20,307 bases of DNA from Bacteroidales bacterium UBA3663 (lineage in GTDB: Bacteria > Bacteroidota > Bacteroidia > Bacteroidales > UBA3663). The notes under the pieces are model-generated. The model was not told the DNA's origin. It saw only the letters and a list, made by a program, of their open reading frames with translations, and ran no database searches. The position numbers and the translations under genes were made by a program. The stretch lies in contig DFJU01000096.1 in assembly GCA_002373755.1 (NCBI GenBank), forward strand, positions 1 through 20,307, read 5' to 3'. Below are positions 5,202 to 11,533 of this stretch, one piece after another; position 1 is the first letter of the stretch, and every line of letters begins with the position of its first letter.

Positions 5202-8200
5202 ATGCTATTCATCTACCGCGCATCGGCGGGCTCGGGCAAGACGTTTCTGCTCACCCGCTTCTACATCGAACTTCTCTTCAAACGCGAACTGACCCCGTCG
5301 CTCGAGGCCGGCAGGGACCTGTCGTTCAGCGAGATTCTGGCCGTCACCTTCACCAACAAGGCCACGGCCGAAATGAAGGAACGCATCGTGAGGAAGCTGA
5401 AAAAACTGTGGGAAAATCCGCAGGCGTCCGACTACTACAAATGCCTGAAAAAGCCCGACAGCAAGGGCATCGTAATGAGCGACGAAGAAATCCAGAACCG
5501 CGCGCACGGCATCCTGAAGGGGATGTTGACCGACTATTCCAACGTCCACATCTCGACCATCGACAAGTTTTTCCAGCAGGTTGTGCGCAGCTTCGCCCAC
5601 GAACTGAACCAGCAGAGCGACTATGCCGTCGAACTCGACACCGACTCCGTGCTCGACCACGCCGTCACGCAATTCCTGCTCAACCTCGACAACGCAAACG
5701 ACCGCGAGACGTTCGACTGGCTGCTGCGATTCTCAAACAAACGGCTACAGGACGGCGCGAAGTGGGACGTGCACGATTCGCTGTTCACGCTGGCCAAGGT
5801 GCTGACCACCGAAGACTACCGCATCTACAGCGAAAGCATCGCCAAATTTACGGCCGACAAAAAGGCAATGGCCGACTACGCGGAAATGCTGAACCAGATT
5901 GTGCGGCAATGGACATCGGACCTAAGGCGCATCGGCAAATCGTGCACCCAGATTCTGAGCGACTGCGACCTGACAGCCGAAGACTTTAGCGGCGGGAAAA
6001 AATCGGCAGCAAAGCACTTCGTCCTTTGGGCCGACGGCAAGGAGAAAGGCTGCACCTCCACGCTGCTCAAATGGGCCGACGACCCGACAGCGTGGTTCAC
6101 GAAAAAAGATCAGCACAAGCTGGCGCAGATGGGAAGTCGCGTAGCGGAGATGCAAGGGCTGCTGCAAGAGGCCATCAACCTGCTCGACGGCGAGCGCTAC
6201 GCGGAATACGTGTCGGCCAAACTGCTCCAGGCCAACATCTATCAGCTCGGACTGCTCGAAAAGCTTGAAAAGGCGGCCGACCAATATTGCGCCGAACAGG
6301 GCATCAAGCTGCTCAACAACACCACCCAGATGCTCAACGCGCTGGTGAGCGGCCAGTCAAGCCCGTTCGTATATGAAAAGACCGGCACACGCATCGCAAG
6401 CTACATGATCGACGAATTCCAGGACACGTCGGGCATGCAATGGCAGAACTTCGCGCCGCTCCTCTCCGACTCGTTGGGCAACGGCAACCGCAACCTCATT
6501 GTGGGCGATGTGAAACAGAGCATCTACCGCTTCCGTGGCAGCAACTGGGAGCTGCTGCACTCGCACATCAACAACTTCGAACGACAGAAGCAGCAGAAGA
6601 AAGACGACGACGGCAACGACCTGCAACTGCTCGACAACTGGCGCAGCGACCGCAAGATCATCGAGTTCAACAACGCATTCTTCAAGTACCTCAGCGAAAC
6701 GCTCTGCGCGATGGGCGGCGACAATCCGGAGTACGAAAAGATTCGCGAAGTCTATGCCGACGTTGCACAGAAAATCGCCGTCGAACGCGAGGCAAAAGGT
6801 GTGCAGACAGGTCGCGTAGCGTTTGAAATCCTGTCGGACGACGACGAAGACGAGGCATCGGCCAAGACCAGCAAGGCAAGCTACAACGCATTGGTCGCCA
6901 AGCGGTTGCCCGAAATCGTCGTCGCACTGCAGCAGCAGGGACGTCGGCCGAAAGACATCATCGTGCTATGCCGCACCAACTCGGAATGTGGCATCTGTGC
7001 CGCCGCGCTGATGGACTATGCCGCAAAGCATCCCGACTCGCCCTATCCGATGTCCATCATCACCGAAGAGGCGCTGCAGCTGGGCCGTCATCCGGTGGTG
7101 CGCGCACTCGTGGCCGCACTCGAATTCCTGCACGACCCGAAGTCCGACCACCGCGCCGCCGTAGCCGCCATCTGCTGGAGGTCGTTGAGCAGCACATCCA
7201 TGTCCGATGCCATCGCAGGCCACTTTGCCGCGCCCTCGATGCCCGACTTCACGAGCCTGCTCAACCTGCCGCTCTACGAGACGGTGGAACGCCTCATCGC
7301 CATGTTGCCCGATTCGGCACGCGACCAGAGCAGCTTCATCCAGGCCTTCTGCGACGTTGTGCTCGACTTCTGCACGAGCGATGCGCCGAGCCTCGACCGC
7401 TTCCTGACATGGTGGCACGAGAAAGGCTTCAAATGCAGCGTCACCACGCCCACCGAACAGGACGCCATCAGCATCATGACCATCCACAAGTCGAAGGGTC
7501 TGGCGGGCGATGCCGTCATCGTGCCGTTCGCCGACATTCTGCTCGACATCGACCTTCTAAAGCCCCCGACCATCTGGTGCAGGCCCAATGCCGAACCTTT
7601 CTGCCGCGAAAATCTGGCAATTCCAATCAAGGCGAACTTGAAGATGCAGAAAAGCATCTTTGCCGACGACTTCGCTGCTGAACGCGTGCGAAACATCATT
7701 GACAGCCTCAACAACGTCTATGTGGCATTTACGCGCGCCCGCCACGAACTCATCCTGCTCGCGCCGCAGCCGCCTGCCGACTCAAAAGGCACCTCGATGA
7801 AGCTCGAAAAGTTCCTCAACAACTTCTTCAACGGCGACGCGTGGACGGGCGGCAACGATGCGGCATCGCTCGTCATCGACGAAAAAATGCTTGCCGACCG
7901 TCAGGCATCGGACACAAACGACATCGCCGCCACTGCCAACGACAGCCACTTCATCTGCCCCGAGGTGCATCTGCCCGTCATCAAACAGACGACCTACGTC
8001 GCACCAAGCGACTCGGCTGCGGCTCGTGGCACGACGCTCCACGCGGCATTTTCGGCCATCATCGACCGCGACCACGTTGACGAACCCATCACGCGGATGT
8101 TCGAGTCGGGCAAGGCTCAGCTGCAGGGCTTCACGCTCGACGAGGTGCTGCAACACATCCACAACGCGCTCAGCTGCGACGAGGCACGGACGTGGTTCGA

Positions 8201-8453
8201 CCCGCAAAACCGCACGCTGAACGAGCAGGACATCATCACGCAATCGACCCACACGCAACGCCCCGACCGCATCGTGCTCACGCCCGACGGCCGCACCATC
8301 GTCATCGACTACAAGACCGGAGAAGAGCGCAACACACGCTACCGCAAGCAGGTGGGCCACTACGTGAAACTGCTGCGCGAGATGGGCTTCCCGCAGGTCG
8401 AAGGGCACATCTGGTATGTCGAATCGGGCGAAATCGTCCCGGTGACGGCATAA
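5202..8453 (+). CDS. AddA/RecB-like UvrD-family helicase with C-terminal PD-(D/E)XK nuclease
   Basis: A 1083-residue superfamily 1A DNA helicase fused to a RecB-type nuclease, expected to process double-strand breaks before RecA-dependent repair. Walker A is at the extreme N-terminus (ASAGSGKT, residues 7-14). Motif Ia (VTFTNKATAEMKERI) and the STIDKFFQQVVRSF segment follow. Motif II is DEFQD at 404-408, motif III VGDVKQSIYRFRG, motif IV DNWRSDRKIIEFN, motif V HKSKGL from H762, and motif VI VAFTRARHEL near 843. The nuclease core is at the end, with D1036-Y-K1038 in VIDYKTGE. Domain order matches AddA, but the protein is about 150 residues shorter than the B. subtilis enzyme. No AddB partner lies beside it. 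No later start is possible because Walker A begins at residue 7. Confidence 0.92.
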   Translation: MLFIYRASAGSGKTFLLTRFYIELLFKRELTPSLEAGRDLSFSEILAVTFTNKATAEMKERIVRKLKKLWENPQASDYYKCLKKPDSKGIVMSDEEIQNRAHGILKGMLTDYSNVHISTIDKFFQQVVRSFAHELNQQSDYAVELDTDSVLDHAVTQFLLNLDNANDRETFDWLLRFSNKRLQDGAKWDVHDSLFTLAKVLTTEDYRIYSESIAKFTADKKAMADYAEMLNQIVRQWTSDLRRIGKSCTQILSDCDLTAEDFSGGKKSAAKHFVLWADGKEKGCTSTLLKWADDPTAWFTKKDQHKLAQMGSRVAEMQGLLQEAINLLDGERYAEYVSAKLLQANIYQLGLLEKLEKAADQYCAEQGIKLLNNTTQMLNALVSGQSSPFVYEKTGTRIASYMIDEFQDTSGMQWQNFAPLLSDSLGNGNRNLIVGDVKQSIYRFRGSNWELLHSHINNFERQKQQKKDDDGNDLQLLDNWRSDRKIIEFNNAFFKYLSETLCAMGGDNPEYEKIREVYADVAQKIAVEREAKGVQTGRVAFEILSDDDEDEASAKTSKASYNALVAKRLPEIVVALQQQGRRPKDIIVLCRTNSECGICAAALMDYAAKHPDSPYPMSIITEEALQLGRHPVVRALVAALEFLHDPKSDHRAAVAAICWRSLSSTSMSDAIAGHFAAPSMPDFTSLLNLPLYETVERLIAMLPDSARDQSSFIQAFCDVVLDFCTSDAPSLDRFLTWWHEKGFKCSVTTPTEQDAISIMTIHKSKGLAGDAVIVPFADILLDIDLLKPPTIWCRPNAEPFCRENLAIPIKANLKMQKSIFADDFAAERVRNIIDSLNNVYVAFTRARHELILLAPQPPADSKGTSMKLEKFLNNFFNGDAWTGGNDAASLVIDEKMLADRQASDTNDIAATANDSHFICPEVHLPVIKQTTYVAPSDSAAARGTTLHAAFSAIIDRDHVDEPITRMFESGKAQLQGFTLDEVLQHIHNALSCDEARTWFDPQNRTLNEQDIITQSTHTQRPDRIVLTPDGRTIVIDYKTGEERNTRYRKQVGHYVKLLREMGFPQVEGHIWYVESGEIVPVTA

Positions 8454-8501
8454 AAAAGAAGTCCAATCGGCGTTGCCCGCGCCCGAAATAAAATCGTGAA
8501 T

Positions 8502-8533
8502 ATTGAAATATTGGCCGAAAATGAGTAAATTCG
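8502..8533 (+). promoter_or_regulatory. Probable promoter of proB
   Basis: ATTG (8502-8505), 20 bases, then TAAATTCG (8526-8533): each element is one base off the consensus. The start site would be near 8540, about 22 bases before the ATG. Confidence 0.5.
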
Positions 8534-8561
8534 CGCCCCAAATAAAAAACAACACTACACA

Positions 8562-9353
8562 ATGCGAATTACGGTTAAGGTGGGCAGCAACGTGCTGACC
8601 CGTAAAGACGGCACGCTCGACGTGACCCGAATGTCGGCCTTGGTCGATCAGATTGCAGTGCTGCACCAGCAGGGCGTGCAGGTCATCCTCGTGTCGAGCG
8701 GTGCCGTGGCGTGCGGCAAGAGCGTGCTACGCGACAAGGTGAACATCGACCATCTGGACAACGTGCAGCAGCGCCAGCTGTTCAGTTCCGTGGGCCAGGC
8801 CAAGCTGATGAACAAATACTACGAATTCTTCCACGACTGGAACATCACCTGCGGTCAGGTGCTCACCACAAAGGTCGGCCTCAGCACGCCCGACCAGCGC
8901 GAGAACCAGCGCAACTGCATCGAGACGATGCTCGGCCAGAACGTCATCCCCATCGTCAACGAGAACGACACCATCTCCATCACCGAGCTGATGTTTACCG
9001 ACAACGACGAGCTCTCCGGCCTCATGTCCACCATGATGCACTCGGAGCTGCTCATCCTCTTGAGCAACATCGACGGCATCTACACCGGCAATCCCGCCGA
9101 CCCCGCATCGCAGCTCATCCGCACCATCACGGCCTCGACCAACGTCGAGCAATACATCCAGACCAGCAAGAGCTCAGCCGGACGCGGCGGAATGCAGTCG
9201 AAGCACAAGACCGCACGTGAGCTGGCCGCCCAGGGCATCAACGTGATCATCGCCAACGGCAAGCGCGACAACATCCTGCTCAACCTCATCCGCCCCGGCG
9301 TCGATGGCCATCCCGTCATCAACACCGACGTGCCGTGTACCATCTTCAAGTGA
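8562..9353 (+). CDS. proB: Glutamate 5-kinase, short form without PUA domain
   Basis: This 263-residue enzyme phosphorylates the gamma-carboxyl of glutamate, the first step of proline synthesis. The amino-acid-kinase fold is complete: VKVGSNVLT (phosphate loop), VSSGAVACG, IPIVNENDTISITEL, FTDNDELSGLMS, LLSNIDGIYTGNP, and GRGGMQSKHKTARELA near the C-terminus. It stops after the kinase domain, without the C-terminal PUA domain of the E. coli protein (about 367 residues). Kinase-only forms are known, so this is a natural variant rather than a truncation. The partner gene proA is not adjacent. A terminator follows 50 bases after the stop. The 14 bases ending in the start codon are identical to those at the next gene. 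Confidence 0.95.
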   Translation: MRITVKVGSNVLTRKDGTLDVTRMSALVDQIAVLHQQGVQVILVSSGAVACGKSVLRDKVNIDHLDNVQQRQLFSSVGQAKLMNKYYEFFHDWNITCGQVLTTKVGLSTPDQRENQRNCIETMLGQNVIPIVNENDTISITELMFTDNDELSGLMSTMMHSELLILLSNIDGIYTGNPADPASQLIRTITASTNVEQYIQTSKSSAGRGGMQSKHKTARELAAQGINVIIANGKRDNILLNLIRPGVDGHPVINTDVPCTIFK

Positions 9354-9403
9354 GTTTTTTCGGCCGATGGAAATGCTCCGTCTGTTGAATTCTATCCGAT
9401 ATC

Positions 9404-9446
9404 ACTCGCAAAATTCGCGTAGCAATGCGTTTTTTGCGAGTTTTTT
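9404..9446 (+). terminator. Terminator of proB with the CGCGTAGC motif in its loop
   Basis: A perfect 10-bp stem (9404-9413 with 9432-9441) is followed by six T residues (9441-9446). The 18-base loop contains CGCGTAGC at 9416-9423. That octamer can instead pair with GCTACGCG at 9452-9459, just downstream. Confidence 0.8.
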
Positions 9447-9449
9447 CGT

Positions 9450-9519
9450 CCGCTACGCGATTTTTTTCCTTGTCCGATGCAGTATTTCCGCCAATGCCGC
9501 ATTTACCATCTGAAAACGA
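9450..9519 (+). repeat. 70-bp direct repeat, copy 1, upstream of the first outer-membrane-type gene
   Basis: This copy begins CGCTACGCGA (from 9451) and ends TGAAAACGA. It matches 10090-10159 at 68 of 70 positions; the two differences lie in its middle. It ends 17 bases before the start codon at 9537. Within it, TATTTCCG is a poor match to the -7 element, so a promoter inside the repeat is possible but unproven. Confidence 0.95.
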
Positions 9520-9536
9520 GAAACAAACACTACACA

Positions 9537-10085
9537 ATGAAATCATCACTTTTCGCTGCGGCATTGACCATCACAGCTCTGGCCTTTTCCACATCAGCCA
9601 CAGCACAGCAAAGCGCAACACAGCGGGCCATCGACCGATGGCAGTTCGGCATCTCGACAGGAATAACCGTCACGCCATTCTGCTGCGGCGAATACGGATT
9701 TTATGCGACGGCGGGCAGGCGGTTCAACCGCAAGCATTATCTAGGGGCTGGTCTCGGATGCAGCTTCGTTGCATACGGCGACGATAACGAACCAGAAAAC
9801 GAAAATGACTTTGTGCCCTTCCTGCCCATCTATGTTGACTATACCTTCTACTTGCCGTTCTATCATTTTCGGGCACATTCGTTCGTGTTCGGTACGGAAT
9901 TGGGAACGGGCTTCTTCCCCGACAAAATGCCGTTGAAGGATTGGGACGACCGCTGGCGGTGCTTCGCGCGCTGCAAGTTCGGATTGGACTTCACGATTTA
10001 CAAACGTCTCGGACTACAGATAAACGCCATAATCCAACAGACCGAAGTGACTAGCATCGGTCTTGGCGCTGCCATCCGCTTATGA
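9537..10085 (+). CDS. Exported, probable outer-membrane beta-barrel protein, unknown function
   Basis: A 182-residue protein with a clear signal peptide (MKSSLFAAALTITALAF, cleavage probably after ATAQ near residue 23). The mature part is rich in aromatic residues and glycine in alternating strands (QFGISTGITVTPF, YLGAGLGCSFVAYG, IYVDYTFYLPFYHF, SIGLGAAIRL). It ends in a short strand with a hydrophobic C-terminus, typical of small outer-membrane beta-barrels. An upstream in-frame start at 9477 would bury the signal peptide and lies in the repeat, so the ATG at 9537 is preferred. I do not recognise a specific family. The next gene also encodes an exported barrel-like protein and carries the same 70-bp upstream repeat, suggesting shared control. 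Confidence 0.7.
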   Translation: MKSSLFAAALTITALAFSTSATAQQSATQRAIDRWQFGISTGITVTPFCCGEYGFYATAGRRFNRKHYLGAGLGCSFVAYGDDNEPENENDFVPFLPIYVDYTFYLPFYHFRAHSFVFGTELGTGFFPDKMPLKDWDDRWRCFARCKFGLDFTIYKRLGLQINAIIQQTEVTSIGLGAAIRL

Positions 10086-10089
10086 CCAT

Positions 10090-10159
10090 CCGCTACGCGA
10101 TTTTTTTCCTTGTCCGATGCAGTATTTCAGCCAATGCTGCATTTACCATCTGAAAACGA
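10090..10159 (+). repeat. 70-bp direct repeat, copy 2, upstream of the second outer-membrane-type gene
   Basis: This is the second copy of the sequence at 9450-9519, 640 bases downstream, with only two substitutions. It starts four bases after the stop codon of the preceding gene and ends 19 bases before the ATG at 10179, so the spacing to the start codon is nearly the same as at copy 1. Confidence 0.95.
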
Positions 10160-10178
10160 ACCAATAAAACTTCACCTT

Positions 10179-10997
10179 ATGTTAAAACAAAAACTTATCC
10201 TAACAATCCTTTTCACATCCGCCTGCCTGTGCGCATCGGCACAAGACGTCATCGTGCTGCGTTCGGGCGAAATCATCACCTGCAAGGTGGAAGAGGTGAC
10301 GATGCAGAGCATCAAGTACCGCAAGGCCGACAATCCGAGTGGCCCGCTCTACGTGAACCAGAAGTCGGAAATCCTCTCGCTGCGCTACGCGAACGGCACT
10401 CAGGAGGTGTTGAACACGGCGACGGCCGACAATGCCATCGGCCACAACGATGAACATCTGAATCCAGCCGACGACGATGCCTACAGCTACAAGTTCCGTC
10501 CCGAAGTGCGCGCCCTGTTCGACCCGCGCGTCGGGCATGTGGACGGTGGCGGCGGAATGCAGTTCGTGGCAGGCATCCAGGTGGGCAGCCGGCTGAAGAT
10601 TGGTCCCGGCGTCGGTCTGCAATGGCACAATTTCTACGACGACGGTGTCTATTCGTTCGGCGCGCCGATTTTCCTCCAGGCACGCTACGACCTCTCCAAA
10701 TCGCTGATTGCGCCCTACCTCATCGGGCAGGTCGGCTACACCTTCGGCTATTGCGATAGCGACTATTATGAGCCGTTCTATTACGGCAGCGACGGGTATT
10801 CCTACAATTCTTGCTACGACAATGAATTCGATTTGGGTCCATTCTTTCAATGCGGCATCGGCATAGCAGGCAAGCTGAAACGCGGCCGCCTCTTTATGGA
10901 CGTCAGCTACAAATGGCAATATTGGAACTCATCGCACTACACCTCGCCCAGCATGATCGGGCTCTCGATCGGCTACGTCTGGGTGCCAAGAAAATGA
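10179..10997 (+). CDS. Exported protein with N-terminal beta-rich module and probable C-terminal beta-barrel
   Basis: A 272-residue protein. The signal peptide is MLKQKLILTILFTSACLCASAQ. Residues about 23-85 form a beta-rich module, with DVIVLRSGEIITCKVEEV, SIKYRKADNPSGPLY and LSLRYANGTQEVL. Such modules recur at the N-terminus of Bacteroidetes envelope proteins. The remainder (about 110-272) has glycine/aromatic alternating strands (MQFVAGIQVGSRLKIGPGVG, LIGQVGYTFGY, GLSIGYVWV) ending in a barrel-like C-terminus, with a tyrosine-rich YYEPFYYGSDGYSYN loop. An upstream frame from 10110 runs through the repeat and is rejected because the signal peptide starts at 10179. It probably acts in the outer membrane; substrate or partner unknown. 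Confidence 0.75.
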   Translation: MLKQKLILTILFTSACLCASAQDVIVLRSGEIITCKVEEVTMQSIKYRKADNPSGPLYVNQKSEILSLRYANGTQEVLNTATADNAIGHNDEHLNPADDDAYSYKFRPEVRALFDPRVGHVDGGGGMQFVAGIQVGSRLKIGPGVGLQWHNFYDDGVYSFGAPIFLQARYDLSKSLIAPYLIGQVGYTFGYCDSDYYEPFYYGSDGYSYNSCYDNEFDLGPFFQCGIGIAGKLKRGRLFMDVSYKWQYWNSSHYTSPSMIGLSIGYVWVPRK

Positions 10998-11034
10998 TTC
11001 TGGACCGCACTACGCGGATTTTCCGGCGGACAGA

Positions 11035-11067
11035 GGACGGACTTTCTTCGGGAGGTCCGTCCGATTT
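11035..11067 (+). terminator. Terminator downstream of the outer-membrane-type gene
   Basis: A perfect 8-bp stem GGACGGAC (11035-11042) with GTCCGTCC (11055-11062) has a 12-base loop. GATTTTT follows. Confidence 0.75.
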
Positions 11068-11094
11068 TTATGGAACGGAATTGTGGACAAAAAC

Positions 11095-11102
11095 CGCGTA
11101 GC
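11095..11102 (+). repeat. CGCGTAGC octamer with upstream A-tract
   Basis: An intergenic copy in the context AAAAAC-CGCGTAGC-AGG. A one-mismatch inverted copy (ACTACGCG) lies at 11009-11016. Confidence 0.9.
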
Positions 11103-11157
11103 AGGACAAAAATGGATTTTTTTAGGCCGACGATGCACCATCGGAACAAAAATTGCT

Positions 11158-11165
11158 TACCTTTG
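11158..11165 (+). promoter_or_regulatory. Promoter -7 element for the DUF2007-type gene
   Basis: TACCTTTG matches TAnnTTTG. No clean -33 TTTG is present. The implied leader of about 68 bases is very AT-rich. Confidence 0.55.
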
Positions 11166-11239
11166 CACCAACTTGAATCTATATCCAAATCACACTCTAT
11201 TTTATTTACACCTTAATTAAATCTTAAAAACTAAAACCT

Positions 11240-11452
11240 ATGGACTTTGTACAATTGACTGTTTGTTGGAATGCCCTTGAAGCAAAGCTTCTAAAAGGCA
11301 AGTTGGCAAGTGCCGGAATCCCATGCGTCCTGCAAGGCGACACCGTCTCGACCGTCGGCGTTGGCTTTGGCGGCACAAATTCCGCATTCCAAATTCCAGT
11401 GCTGGTGCGCACAGAAGATCTGGCGTCGGCACGCAACGTAATTAATTGTTAA
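11240..11452 (+). CDS. Small DUF2007-type (putative signal-transducing) protein
   Basis: A 70-residue protein with no signal peptide or membrane segment. The layout NALEAKLLKGKLASAGIPCVLQGD, a glycine-rich middle, then IPVLVRTEDLASARNVI matches DUF2007. That is a small alpha/beta fold related to PII-like signal proteins, in which 'EA..akg.L.saGIp..l.gd' leads into 'v.v.v...dl..A..il'. The function of the family is not established. It is a single-gene unit with its own promoter and a strong terminator shared with the convergent regulator gene. Confidence 0.8.
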   Translation: MDFVQLTVCWNALEAKLLKGKLASAGIPCVLQGDTVSTVGVGFGGTNSAFQIPVLVRTEDLASARNVINC

Positions 11453-11471
11453 CCTTAATTTAATCAAATTG

Positions 11472-11507
11472 AAAATCCCCGCAACGAACAGGTTGCGGGG
11501 ATTTTTT
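11472..11507. terminator. Bidirectional terminator between the DUF2007-type gene and the AraC regulator
   Basis: A perfect 14-bp stem (11472-11485 with 11492-11505) has a 6-base loop. It has six T residues on the plus strand and four on the minus strand. It lies between convergent genes. Confidence 0.92.
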
Positions 11508-11533
11508 GTGTGAAGCCGAAGGGTTTACTTGCA

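Noticed and set aside
7782..8666. 294-codon minus-strand frame
   Set aside because: It lies antisense to the nuclease domain and proB start; no motif.
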